Origin: Verrucomicrobiota bacterium
GTDB taxonomy: Bacteria; Verrucomicrobiota; Verrucomicrobiia; Limisphaerales; AV2
NCBI GenBank assembly: GCA_003219345.1
Contig: QHOP01000365.1
Span: 1-26,329 of the forward strand
Direction of reading: 5' to 3'
Length of the DNA stretch: 26,329 nucleotides
Shown: piece by piece, positions 16,354 to 22,638 of the stretch
Layout of the letters: each line of letters opens with the position of its first letter
Numbering within the stretch: the first letter of the stretch is position 1
The notes under the pieces: model-generated
What the model saw: the letters and a program-made list of their open reading frames with translations, nothing else
Told to the model about the DNA's origin: nothing
Database searches by the model: none
Position numbers and translations under genes: made by a program

Positions 16354-17376
16354 ATGGATGGCTTTGCGAAACTGAACCCGGAGGAACGAAGGATTTTTTT
16401 CGAAGGAACGGCCACTCCGCGCAACATACAAGCGCAGATAGTCGAAAAGGATTTCTGGGTTTGCTGGACGTTGAGAGAATTGTTCCGGTTGCCTGCGTTT
16501 GGCGAGCATCTGATTTTCAAGGGCGGCACGTCGCTCTCCAAGGTGTTCAAAGTCATCGAAAGATTCTCGGAGGACATTGATGTTTCGATTGACCGTGGCT
16601 TTCTCGGCTTCGGCGGGGCGAACGAGCCGGAGGCGGGTGCGAGCAATAAGGAGAAGCAGCGGCGCATTGAGGCACTCAAGACCGCCAGTCAGCAGAAGAT
16701 CGCCACTGAACTGCTCCCATTACTTGAATCGGCCATCAGGTCGAAGGTTCGTCGCGACGAGAAGTGGTCTCTCCGTTCGGACGAGGATGACCCGGACAAG
16801 CAGACTTTGTTGTTCGACTATCCAACGAGTTTCGCGCCGGAAGCGGCCGGCTTCCTTCGACGGGCAGTGAAAATTGAAATGGGCGCGCGGTCGGACCACT
16901 GGCCGTGCGAGACGAAGCCGGTGACGCCGTATGTAGCGGAGCAGTTTCCGCAGGGTTTTCGAGAGCCGAGTTGCGCCGTGAAAGTTTTGTCGCTGGAACG
17001 GACGTTTTGGGAGAAGGCAACAATCCTGCACGCGGAGTTCTATCGTCCAGTGGACAAGCCAATGCCGGAGCGCTTTTCCCGGCACTATTGCGACGTTTAC
17101 GAGTTGATCCGAAAGGGTGTATCGAACGTAGCGGTCAAACGGCTTGAGTTGCTGGCGCGAGTGGCCGAGCACAAGAATTTATTTTTCAGATCGTCGTGGG
17201 CGAAGTACGGAGAGGCAGCCAAGGGGACATTGCGAATTGCGCCGCCAGAGCACCGATTGAAAGCGTTGCGTGAGGATTACGCCAAGATGCAGCAAATGTT
17301 CTTTGGCGAACCGCCGGAGTTCGAGAGAATGATCGGCACTTTGACGCAATGGGAAACCGAGTTTAACCGGAAATGA
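16354..17376 (+). CDS. AbiEii-type nucleotidyltransferase toxin
   Basis: A 340-residue minimal nucleotidyltransferase. The NTase motif is clear at about 51-80: FKGGTSLSKVFKVI followed by ERFSEDIDVSID, with the two catalytic Asp after Ser-Glu. Further family motifs are a charged block in the middle (SLRSDEDDPDKQTLLFDYP) and the RTFWEKATILHAEFYRP motif near 225-240. AbiEii/MenT-type toxins transfer nucleotides; characterised MenT relatives add pyrimidines to the 3' end of tRNA. That is suggestive beside a tRNA array and RtcB, although this operon runs the opposite way. It is convergent with rtcB, leaving only 35 bp between the genes. Confidence 0.88.
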   Translation: MDGFAKLNPEERRIFFEGTATPRNIQAQIVEKDFWVCWTLRELFRLPAFGEHLIFKGGTSLSKVFKVIERFSEDIDVSIDRGFLGFGGANEPEAGASNKEKQRRIEALKTASQQKIATELLPLLESAIRSKVRRDEKWSLRSDEDDPDKQTLLFDYPTSFAPEAAGFLRRAVKIEMGARSDHWPCETKPVTPYVAEQFPQGFREPSCAVKVLSLERTFWEKATILHAEFYRPVDKPMPERFSRHYCDVYELIRKGVSNVAVKRLELLARVAEHKNLFFRSSWAKYGEAAKGTLRIAPPEHRLKALREDYAKMQQMFFGEPPEFERMIGTLTQWETEFNRK

Positions 17377-17411
17377 AATCAGTCGTCGGCAAACTGAGCG
17401 CCCTACTTCAG

Positions 17412-18936
17412 TCATGCTGCGCCTTTCAGGCTCGTGTCTGCATCTTTGATGACGAAACGCGCTTTGAGCCGCGCGACTTCGCTCGCCAGACCGGCGGCTT
17501 TCACTGGAGTCGAGCACCGCGTCGAAGTCTTTGTAGGCGGCGGGGGCTTCGTCCTTCGGATACTGACGGCAGTTCGTGAGGATGTCGTTCGCCACGAACT
17601 CGTCGTCCACGGTCTTCTGGTCGAGCGCGCGGTCGGCGGCTTTGCGGCCCATGCAACGGCCGGCGCCGTGGTTCACGGAATATGCGGCCACATGCGCGCC
17701 CGCATCGGCCGTCATGATAACGCTGCCCGCCGTCGGGTTGCCTGGAAGCAGAATCGGATGGCCCGTTTCAGCGAACGGCGTGTCTTTCAGCGACGGATGG
17801 CCTGCCGGGAAGGCGCGTGTCGCGCCTTTGCGATGCACCCAGCCTTCGCCCGCGAAACCGCCGCGACCATCCGGCAGCAATTCCTTGCGCGCGATGTTGT
17901 GGCTGATGAAATAGACCAGCGACCCGCGCACACCCGGAATGATTTCCTGAAACGCCTCCAGCACCAGCGCGTTGATAAGGAGATGATTCACAGTCGCGAA
18001 GTTCGCGCCGAGGGCCATGTCATCGAGATACGCGTCGGCCTCGGGCGTGCCGAGCGGCGCATAGACCAGTTCCTTGTCCTCGCCCGGCAGCGGGATGTCC
18101 CACTTGGCAAACTTCTGCTGGAGCGCGCGGAACTGTCCACTCGCCAGTGCGTGACCGAACCCACGCGAACCGCAGTGAGACAGGAATCCCACGCAACCAT
18201 CACGCAAACCGAACACCTCCGCCGTGCGACGCGCGCGGTCGTTGTCGAGCAGGCGCACCACTTCGCATTCGCCGAAATGGTTGCCGCCTCCACACGAACC
18301 GAGCTGGGTGACCTTTTCGAGGAAGTTGGAGAACTGGTTCGCGCGCAGCCATTCGAGACGCAACGCGAGCGTGGAATTCGTTCCGTCGTGGCCGGTGTGC
18401 GCCGCGTCTTCGCAACGCTCAGCCCATTCCAGCGGAATGCCGAGCGCGTGCAACACCTCGGGCGATGCGCCGTCCGTGGCCACCTTTACGCCAAGCGCTT
18501 CGCCAACCTTGCGTGCCTTCCGCGCCGAACGCTGGCCGCGACCCGGACCGGTGAGCATGCGTTCGAGAATCGCATCAATCAGCGCGCGGCGGACGGTCTT
18601 GTCCGCCACCTGGTCCGCCGGCAGATCGAGTTGCGGGAAGCTCATCGAGCATTTGATGTCCACGCCGACCGGCCCGGGATAAACGTGCGTCGGCGACGTG
18701 AGCACGCAACCGACCGGCGCGCCGTAGCCTGCGTGTGCGTCCGGATTGAGCACGAGATCGGTGACGCCGGGCGCACTGCGGGCGTTGAGCGCCTGCTGAA
18801 GGCACGTGGCATCGAACCCGGCACGAATCGAGTTCGTGCCGATAACGGTGATGGGCTTGCCCTTGTCGCCCGGCGCGGGAATGAAGCCGGTGGCCTCACC
18901 CGTGGCGTGGATTTGGGTTGGGTTTTCTGCACTCAT
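17412..18936 (-). CDS. rtcB: RtcB RNA ligase, frameshifted near the C terminus
   Basis: RtcB joins RNA 3'-phosphate or 2',3'-cyclic phosphate ends to 5'-OH ends using GTP and Mn2+, repairing cleaved tRNA or rRNA. Family motifs are present: VGVDIKC (metal-binding Asp93 and Cys96), GSCGGGNHFGEC, LSHCGSRGFGH, YFISHNIARKE and NHGAGRCMGR, the loop near the guanylylated His. After DFDAVLDS the frame is broken by one extra base at about 17505. Restoring it gives VKAAGLASEVARLKARFVIK and DADTSLKGAA then TGA at 17412-17414, a proper RtcB-like end. Without correction the frame runs on antisense to the toxin gene to 17179. It is the last gene of the tRNA-array strand, 24 bp after DUF3800. The shift may be a true mutation or an assembly error. 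Confidence 0.9.
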
Positions 18937-18960
18937 TTCAAATTCTTGTCAAAACTTGGG

Positions 18961-19971
18961 TCACTTACCAACCAACTGCGATCGTGAGTCAATTAAGGCA
19001 ACAGCATTGTCATACTCCGAAAAGCCACGCTGAGAGCCATTCGAATTGAACAAGTGAAGCTCCACTGGGCTCGGGCCGAGCCTGCGCATCAGCTCTCCCA
19101 ACCTCTCGTAGCCTTGCTGTTTCAGTCGCCCCATCAGGGCGCGCCTGAATGTGCTCGTGACGATGTCAACCAGTTGGAGGCCACAACAATTCTTCGAGTC
19201 CACGAATGACAATGAATCGTAAAGCACTTTTTTTAGATTCCATATCATTCCATGTTGAAACGGACCCCGGGATTGTGGTTTCGGCAGGTAATCTGGCCAT
19301 TTTGGATCTGCATCCATAAAACTTCGTCTGAAGAATGTGTAGTCGCCCTCGACTACTGCAATGCCGGGCTTCTCGATGCCCTTGCTTTGAATGAGACCTG
19401 CCGCCATTAGCTCCCACGCCGCTTCGTAAGCTGTTTTGGTTTTATCTTTGCCGTCGATAAACCATCTAAACGCCCCGAGTTCGGGCGGGTTTTTCATCGC
19501 GAAGTGTACACTCGATTCATCAATGGCTTTTCGGATCACGTCAGTGAGCAGAACAGATTGAAGAAACAGTTGTGCTGGCATGCTCTCGAACCTCTGACGC
19601 AGCCTGAAAACCTGCCGTCGGAGAAGAGGGTGATGCGCGTCCGTAATGTTCTCTGTGATGTATTCGGACTGTTCGCGTTGAAAGTTCGCGATCATCGAGG
19701 CGGAATTGAGTGACATCTCGGTTGCACAGATGAAAAGGAGGCATCCTCGATCAACAAGGAGATCGATCAATTCGGCAGTTTGTTCTTCACGCAGAGTATT
19801 TCCTTTTACTTCTCGTAGCGACCCGGCCCACATGTCCCGGAGTTTCACAAATGCGCCGATCAAATCGTTGTGAGCTGTTTCGGGAACAATCAAAGCTCCG
19901 ACGCAACTCAGGTTCCGTTTCCCGTGGTGGGGAATCGTGAAGTTTCCACTTTCATCTACGAAAATCAGCAT
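18961..19971 (-). CDS. DUF3800-domain protein
   Basis: A 336-residue protein. It starts MLIFVDESGNF, the acidic first strand typical of DUF3800, and has CCGLQLVDIVTSTFRR near residue 270, matching the family's QLADxxA motif. DUF3800 is thought to have an RNase H-like fold and is common in defence islands and mobile elements; its activity is not established. It lies between the HNH gene and rtcB with only 24 bp to rtcB, so the last two are probably co-transcribed. Its codon use looks less GC-rich than rtcB and HNH, suggesting separate acquisition. Confidence 0.8.
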   Translation of the reverse strand: MLIFVDESGNFTIPHHGKRNLSCVGALIVPETAHNDLIGAFVKLRDMWAGSLREVKGNTLREEQTAELIDLLVDRGCLLFICATEMSLNSASMIANFQREQSEYITENITDAHHPLLRRQVFRLRQRFESMPAQLFLQSVLLTDVIRKAIDESSVHFAMKNPPELGAFRWFIDGKDKTKTAYEAAWELMAAGLIQSKGIEKPGIAVVEGDYTFFRRSFMDADPKWPDYLPKPQSRGPFQHGMIWNLKKVLYDSLSFVDSKNCCGLQLVDIVTSTFRRALMGRLKQQGYERLGELMRRLGPSPVELHLFNSNGSQRGFSEYDNAVALIDSRSQLVGK

Positions 19972-20020
19972 CTCTTAGTTTAGTTGGTTTGACATTCTCA
20001 TTCATAACCCGACGAATCGC

Positions 20021-20048
20021 GGAGAGCGAGCTTTGATGCCCGCTCTCC
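20021..20048 (-). terminator. Hairpin between HNH and DUF3800 genes
   Basis: GGAGAGCG (20021-20028) and CGCTCTCC (20041-20048) pair over 8 bp with a 12-base loop, 9 bases after the HNH stop in the transcription direction. There is no T-run, so it may partly terminate or mark a processing point. Confidence 0.4.
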
Positions 20049-20056
20049 CGATTGGG

Positions 20057-20668
20057 TCAAGGCTCCGCCTTGTCGCTCAGGAATAGTTTCCACTCGGCGA
20101 CGCCGTGCGCGTTGCGAATGAGCGCCGATACCGGCAGTTCCTTTGGTGCGCGCGGGACGGTGAGCAGTTTCAGGCCGGCTTCGTGCGGCAGGCGGTTACC
20201 TTTCTTCGTGTTCACGGCCTTGCTCGACCACACGAGGTTTTCCCACGCGTCCTTGCCGCCGCGTGAACGCGGCACGACGTGGTCGAGGCTGCCTTCTTCC
20301 GGCTTCAGCACCTCGCCCGTGTACTGGCAACGGTTGCCGTCGCGTTCGCGAATGGTCTTCGCGCAGAGCTTCGGGCGCTTCTTCGGCACTTTGGCAAAGT
20401 TCATCGCCACGATCACCGTCGGCACGCGGACTTGGCCGCGCACCGTCTGCACCGCGTTGTCCTGCGGCCGCACCGGCAGCGTGATCCACTCGTCCCACGT
20501 CACGGGTCGGAGTGCTTCCGCACGGGCACCATCGTCAAACTCAATCTCCAGTGCCGTAGCCACGTTGGTGGCCATCATGCAGAACGCCTCCTGCGGCGTG
20601 CGCACGTGGATAGCCTGCCAGTTGCGGTTCAGCACCAGCACAATCGTCTTGTTCAGAATGTCACTCAT
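20057..20668 (-). CDS. HNH endonuclease
   Basis: A 203-residue protein. Residues 1-95 hold a beta-rich N-terminal region starting NKTIVLVLNRNWQAIHVRTP. The HNH nuclease fold lies at about 105-165: RDGNRCQYTGEVL, then LDHVVPRSRGGKDAWENLVW with the catalytic His, and SSKAVNTKKGNRLPHEAGLKL. Related stand-alone HNH proteins cut DNA, often in phages and mobile elements; nothing shows the substrate here. It is the first protein gene downstream of the main run of tRNAs, on the same strand, 122 bp from the nearest tRNA. Its upstream side has four 8-bp tandem units. Confidence 0.85.
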   Translation of the reverse strand: MSDILNKTIVLVLNRNWQAIHVRTPQEAFCMMATNVATALEIEFDDGARAEALRPVTWDEWITLPVRPQDNAVQTVRGQVRVPTVIVAMNFAKVPKKRPKLCAKTIRERDGNRCQYTGEVLKPEEGSLDHVVPRSRGGKDAWENLVWSSKAVNTKKGNRLPHEAGLKLLTVPRAPKELPVSALIRNAHGVAEWKLFLSDKAEP

Positions 20669-20674
20669 ACGTTC

Positions 20675-20706
20675 GTTAAATCGTTAAACCGTTGAATTGT
20701 TAAATC
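20675..20706. repeat. Four 8-bp tandem units before the HNH gene
   Basis: GTTAAATC, GTTAAACC, GTTGAATT and GTTAAATC follow one another directly, ending 6 bp before the HNH start codon on the other strand. They may affect translation or simply be filler repeat. Confidence 0.55.
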
Positions 20707-20750
20707 GAGTGCACGTTTCGATTCGGTATTTGTCCTTTGTTGAAATGAAA

Positions 20751-20789
20751 TTCAAATCGTCGATCGTAAATCATCAATCGGAAATGAAA
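20751..20789. repeat. AATCG-rich spacer repeat, copy 1
   Basis: A degenerate run of AATCG and GATCGTAAATC units ending GGAAATGAAA just before the CCA end of the first array tRNA. A similar run with the same ending is at 22346-22380. Confidence 0.45.
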
Positions 20790-20790
20790 G

Positions 20791-20865
20791 TGGCTGCCTC
20801 GCCTGGTTTTGCTCCAGGTCCTCCGGTGTCAGAGACCGGCGCACTCCTGATTATGCAACGAGGCA
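20791..20865 (-). tRNA. tRNA-Gln(CTG), non-canonical T-loop
   Basis: 75 bases with encoded CCA. Acceptor TGCCTCG/CGAGGCA with U1-A72 and G73, the glutamine pattern. Anticodon arm CCGGT-CTCTGAC-ACCGG. T arm CCTGG-AGCAAAA-CCAGG, with G at position 55. The D-loop keeps a GG. It is the last tRNA of the array before the HNH gene and 2 bases from the next tRNA. Confidence 0.82.
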
Positions 20866-20867
20866 AT

Positions 20868-20941
20868 TGGTCGCCCGGGAGGGAATTGCACCCCCAACAT
20901 CTCTTTGTAGGAGAGACATGATCCTGTTTCACCACCGGGCG
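20868..20941 (-). tRNA. tRNA-Val(TAC), non-canonical, C33
   Basis: 74 bases with CCA. Acceptor CGCCCGG/CCGGGCG, A73. The anticodon stem TCTCT/AGAGA is perfect and its 7-base loop is CCTACAA, giving anticodon TAC with C instead of U at 33. T arm GGGGG-TGCAATT-CCCTC (G55). A one-base shift of the loop would break the stem, so TAC is preferred. Confidence 0.7.
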
Positions 20942-20946
20942 GAAAT

Positions 20947-21021
20947 TGGCTGCGGGAGACGGATTCGCACCATCAACTGCGCTTTCAAAGAGCGCCGAGT
21001 TGCTCGTTACTCCATCCCGCA
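20947..21021 (-). tRNA. tRNA-Gln(TTG), non-canonical T-loop
   Basis: 75 bases with CCA. Acceptor TGCGGGA/TCCCGCA, U1-A72 and G73 as in glutamine tRNAs. Anticodon arm GCGCT-CTTTGAA-AGCGC. T arm GATGG-TGCGAAT-CCGTC. D-loop AACGAGCA has no GG. Confidence 0.85.
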
Positions 21022-21027
21022 ATGAAT

Positions 21028-21104
21028 TGGTGGAGCCGGAGGTAGTTGCAACCTCACCAAACCGGATTAAAAGTCCGGTGCCGGTCTACTGTGGCTTCAG
21101 CTCC
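21028..21104 (-). tRNA. tRNA-Lys(TTT), non-canonical T-loop
   Basis: 77 bases with CCA. Acceptor GGAGCTG/CGGCTCC, A73. Anticodon arm CCGGA-CTTTTAA-TCCGG. T arm GAGGT-TGCAACT-ACCTC. D stem GCC/GGC with a loop lacking GG. Confidence 0.85.
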
Positions 21105-21111
21105 TTGAAAT

Positions 21112-21195
21112 TGGTGGGCGAGAGAGGACTTGCACCTCCAAGGCTCGCAGACTCTCGATCTGCGGGGTCTGCTATTCCCTCTTAACCACTCGCCC
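21112..21195 (-). tRNA. tRNA-like, possibly Leu(GAG), with a 9-base expansion
   Basis: 84 bases with CCA. Acceptor GGGCGAG/CTCGCCC and T arm GGAGG-TGCAAGT-CCTCT are good. The D-to-anticodon region is about 9 bases too long because GCAGA occurs twice (GCAGACCCCGCAGA). Pairing the second copy with TCTGC gives loop TCGAGAG and anticodon GAG; pairing the first gives a 16-base loop. Anticodon is provisional. Confidence 0.55.
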
Positions 21196-21210
21196 GAAAA
21201 ATACTCAAAT

Positions 21211-21282
21211 TGGAGCCTCCAGCCGGTGCTGCCCCGGCACGATTTCTTTACAAAAGAAATCCACAGGCTGCTGCAAGGAGGC
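21211..21282 (-). tRNA. tRNA-Thr(TGT), minimal D-arm, GGCAGCA T-loop
   Basis: 72 bases with CCA. Acceptor GCCTCCT/TGGAGGC has six pairs and a T-T mismatch, with U73. Anticodon arm TTTCT-TTTGTAA-AGAAA. T arm GCCGG-GGCAGCA-CCGGC. The D-arm shrinks to CAG-CAGC-CTG with a 4-base loop. The same T-loop recurs at 21289 and 22562. Confidence 0.7.
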
Positions 21283-21288
21283 CGAAAA

Positions 21289-21360
21289 TGGTCGCAGTCC
21301 CCAGTGCTGCCCTGGGCACAACGGGCTTATGATGCTCGCCTGAGCGCTGGCTCGACTGCG
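21289..21360 (-). tRNA. tRNA-Met(CAT), minimal D-arm, GGCAGCA T-loop
   Basis: 72 bases with CCA. Acceptor CGCAGTC/GACTGCG, fully paired so not initiator-like, A73. Anticodon arm CGAGC-ATCATAA-GCCCG with one A-C mismatch. T arm CCCAG-GGCAGCA-CTGGG. D-arm is GAGC-CAGC-GCTC, again a CAGC tetraloop. Confidence 0.7.
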
Positions 21361-21383
21361 GTGCTTGCGCACGGCCATTAAGA

Positions 21384-21458
21384 TGGAGCCCCCACCCGGA
21401 GTTGCACCGAGCTGGCTTCCGTACCAAAGAAGTGCATCGCTCAAAATGCTTTGGGGGC
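21384..21458 (-). tRNA. tRNA-Thr(GGT), non-canonical T-loop
   Basis: 75 bases with CCA. Acceptor GCCCCCA/TGGGGGC, U73, the same discriminator as the other two threonine tRNAs of the array. Anticodon arm CTTCT-TTGGTAC-GGAAG. T arm CTCGG-TGCAACT-CCGGG. D-loop TTTGAGCG lacks GG. Confidence 0.82.
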
Positions 21459-21466
21459 AGTGAAAT

Positions 21467-21544
21467 TGGCGTCCCTGACCGGCTTCGCTCCGGTGATCTC
21501 CTGCATGAGAGGCAGGCATGTTGTCTGGACTACACCACAGGGAC
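21467..21544 (-). tRNA. tRNA-Glu(CTC), non-canonical T-loop
   Basis: 78 bases with CCA. Acceptor GTCCCTG/CAGGGAC with G1-C72, U2-A71 and G73, as in glutamate tRNAs. Anticodon arm CCTGC-CTCTCAT-GCAGG. T arm ACCGG-AGCGAAG-CCGGT. Confidence 0.82.
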
Positions 21545-21549
21545 AGAAA

Positions 21550-21623
21550 TGGAGCGGGTGAACGGAATCGCACCGTTGTCTCGGCCTTGGCACGGCCGCA
21601 TTCTGCTGTTGAACCACACCCGC
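21550..21623 (-). tRNA. tRNA-Gly(GCC), non-canonical T-loop
   Basis: 74 bases with CCA. Acceptor GCGGGTG/CACCCGC, U73 as in bacterial glycine tRNAs. Anticodon arm CGGCC-GTGCCAA-GGCCG. T arm AACGG-TGCGATT-CCGTT. D-loop region AACAGCAGA has no GG. Confidence 0.85.
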
Positions 21624-21628
21624 AAAAA

Positions 21629-21704
21629 TGGTGTCCCCAGCCGGACTCTCACCGACAACCTGACGCTTAGGACGCGCCCGCTCTGTGCTTTGAGCTATGG
21701 GGAC
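21629..21704 (-). tRNA. tRNA-Arg(CCT), T-loop TGAGAGT
   Basis: 76 bases with CCA. Acceptor GTCCCCA/TGGGGAC, A73. Anticodon arm GGCGC-GTCCTAA-GCGTC. T arm GTCGG-TGAGAGT-CCGGC, so both 55 (G) and 56 (A) differ from normal. D-loop AAAGCACA lacks GG. Confidence 0.82.
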
Positions 21705-21713
21705 GAAGAATCA

Positions 21714-21815
21714 AACCCCTGGCCGGTCTCTTCCACCGGCTCACACCCAGCGCTTTCCAAAGTCGTAAACAAATGAAAGGGCTGGGCCGCTCGATCTACT
21801 TCGCGTTCAGGGGTT
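21714..21815 (-). ncRNA. 102-base tRNA-like RNA with a long anticodon arm
   Basis: Ends pair perfectly over 8 bp: AACCCCTG (from 21815) with CAGGGGTT (ending 21714). Inside, a weak D-like stem CGC/GCG, a long arm (CCCAGC/GCTGGG, then CTTTC/GAAAG, with a loop of about 17 bases) and a T-like arm GCCGG-TGGAAGAGA-CCGGC complete a cloverleaf. The T-like loop starts TGGAA, as in the tRNA at 22267. No CCA is encoded and no anticodon can be assigned. It may be a tRNA with an insert in its anticodon loop or a structured RNA derived from a tRNA. Confidence 0.5.
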
Positions 21816-21820
21816 CGAAA

Positions 21821-21912
21821 TGGTGCGCGCGTCCGGTAACGCTCCGGAACTCGGCACTGATCTAGTGCGACTCCGCTTATAGGACGGACGGTTCTCTTTG
21901 AACTACGCGCGC
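21821..21912 (-). tRNA. tRNA with anticodon TAT (Ile?), long variable arm, C33
   Basis: 92 bases with CCA. Acceptor GCGCGCG/CGCGCGC, A73. Anticodon stem TCCGT/GCGGA with loop CCTATAA, giving TAT with C33. A 5-bp variable arm GCACT-AGATC-AGTGC makes it class II, which isoleucine tRNAs are not. T arm TCCGG-AGCGTTA-CCGGA. Amino acid identity is therefore uncertain. Confidence 0.65.
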
Positions 21913-22020
21913 TTTCGGAACAGTTGAGTGATGAGAGGTGATAGTTGATGGACACGAAAAAATACAGCTGCGTGATCGTCTGGCCGCTCAACACTCAACC
22001 ATCAGCCATCAACCAAACAA

Positions 22021-22108
22021 TGGCGGAATGCCGTGGACTTGCACCACTTGCCCGGAGGCACGCACTCGTTAGCACCGAGGCCCGGCTCGCTCGTCCGGTT
22101 GACATTCC
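22021..22108 (-). tRNA. tRNA-Ser(GCT), non-canonical T-loop
   Basis: 88 bases with CCA. Acceptor GGAATGT/GCATTCC, G73. Anticodon arm CCTCG-GTGCTAA-CGAGT. Long variable arm with TGCC/GGGCA, as expected for serine. T arm AGTGG-TGCAAGT-CCACG with one end mismatch. The 108-base spacer 21913-22020 holds only GTTGATGG/GTTGAG-type filler repeats. Confidence 0.8.
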
Positions 22109-22112
22109 AAAT

Positions 22113-22187
22113 TGGTCCGCGTGGCAGGACTTGCACCTGCAACCTTTCCGTCTTGAGCGGAACGCCTCTGCATTGGGCTACACGCGG
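22113..22187 (-). tRNA. tRNA-Leu(CAA), class I shape, non-canonical T-loop
   Basis: 75 bases with CCA. Acceptor CCGCGTG/CACGCGG, A73. Anticodon arm TTCCG-CTCAAGA-CGGAA. T arm GCAGG-TGCAAGT-CCTGC. The variable region is only AGGTT, while bacterial leucine tRNAs normally have a long arm. D-loop AATGCAGA lacks GG. Confidence 0.82.
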
Positions 22188-22262
22188 TGGTGCCCACGGC
22201 CGGATTTGCACCGACACTTCGCGCGTTTTAAGTGCGCCGTCTCTGCGTTGGACTACGTGGGC
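22188..22262 (-). tRNA. tRNA-Leu(TAA), class I shape, non-canonical T-loop
   Basis: 75 bases with CCA, abutting the previous tRNA with no spacer. Acceptor GCCCACG/CGTGGGC, A73. Anticodon arm GCGCA-CTTAAAA-CGCGC with one mismatch next to the loop. T arm GTCGG-TGCAAAT-CCGGC. Short variable region. Confidence 0.8.
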
Positions 22263-22266
22263 GAAA

Positions 22267-22343
22267 TGGTGCCGCGTGAGGGATTTCCACCCCCAACCTC
22301 TCCGTTCTGAGCGGAGCGTCTCTTGTCGTTGGACTAACGCGGC
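22267..22343 (-). tRNA. tRNA-Leu(CAG), class I shape, T-loop TGGAAAT
   Basis: 77 bases with CCA. Acceptor GCCGCGT/ACGCGGC, A73. Anticodon arm CTCCG-CTCAGAA-CGGAG. T arm GGGGG-TGGAAAT-CCCTC with G at both 55 and 56. Variable region AGGTTG, short. Confidence 0.8.
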
Positions 22344-22345
22344 AA

Positions 22346-22380
22346 AAATCGTCAATCGCAAATCGAAATCGTAAATGAAA
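22346..22380. repeat. AATCG-rich spacer repeat, copy 2
   Basis: Units such as ATCGTCAATCGCAAATCG end in GTAAATGAAA directly before the CCA end of the next tRNA, closely like 20751-20789. Confidence 0.45.
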
Positions 22381-22381
22381 T

Positions 22382-22457
22382 TGGCACTCCCGGAAGGACT
22401 CTCACCCTCATCTCCGACGTTCGAAGCGTCGCGCTCTGGTAATTGAGCTACGGAAGC
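22382..22457 (-). tRNA. tRNA-Arg(TCG), T-loop TGAGAGT
   Basis: 76 bases with CCA. Acceptor GCTTCCG/CGGGAGT with G1-U72, G73. Anticodon arm CGACG-CTTCGAA-CGTCG. T arm GAGGG-TGAGAGT-CCTTC, the same loop as the Arg(CCT) tRNA. D-loop AATTACCA. Confidence 0.82.
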
Positions 22458-22469
22458 GTTGAAACGAAA

Positions 22470-22558
22470 CGGAGGAGGAAGCGGAAGGCAGAAGCTTTAT
22501 TCGCCGCGCTGGGCACGCAAGGCTCCTCATGAATTTTTCAATCCGCGTTCCTCCTCCG
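22470..22558. ncRNA. Long inverted repeat in the tRNA spacer
   Basis: CGGAGGAGGAA plus GCGGA (22470-22485) pairs with TCCGC, one bulged base and TTCCTCCTCCG (22542-22558), 16 pairs enclosing 56 bases. It occupies the 104-base gap between tRNA-Lys(CTT) and tRNA-Arg(TCG), and would fold in the array transcript. Whether it is a processing signal, a separate RNA or an insertion scar is unknown. Confidence 0.45.
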
Positions 22559-22561
22559 AAA

Positions 22562-22635
22562 TGGTGGGTCGCCACGGTGCTGCCCCGTGCTCTGCGGTTT
22601 AAGAGACCGCTGCATCGCTGCAATGCTTGCAACCC
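22562..22635 (-). tRNA. tRNA-Lys(CTT), GGCAGCA T-loop
   Basis: 74 bases with CCA. Acceptor GGGTTGC/GCGACCC, A73. Anticodon arm GCGGT-CTCTTAA-ACCGC. T arm CACGG-GGCAGCA-CCGTG. D-arm GCAT-TGCAGCG-ATGC contains GCAGC, as in the two 72-base tRNAs with the same T-loop. Confidence 0.8.
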
Positions 22636-22638
22636 GAC

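Noticed and set aside
17434..18987. A 517-codon plus-strand frame opposite rtcB
   Set aside because: It is the antisense of a gene with clear RtcB motifs and is Arg/His-rich as expected of a shadow frame in GC-rich DNA.
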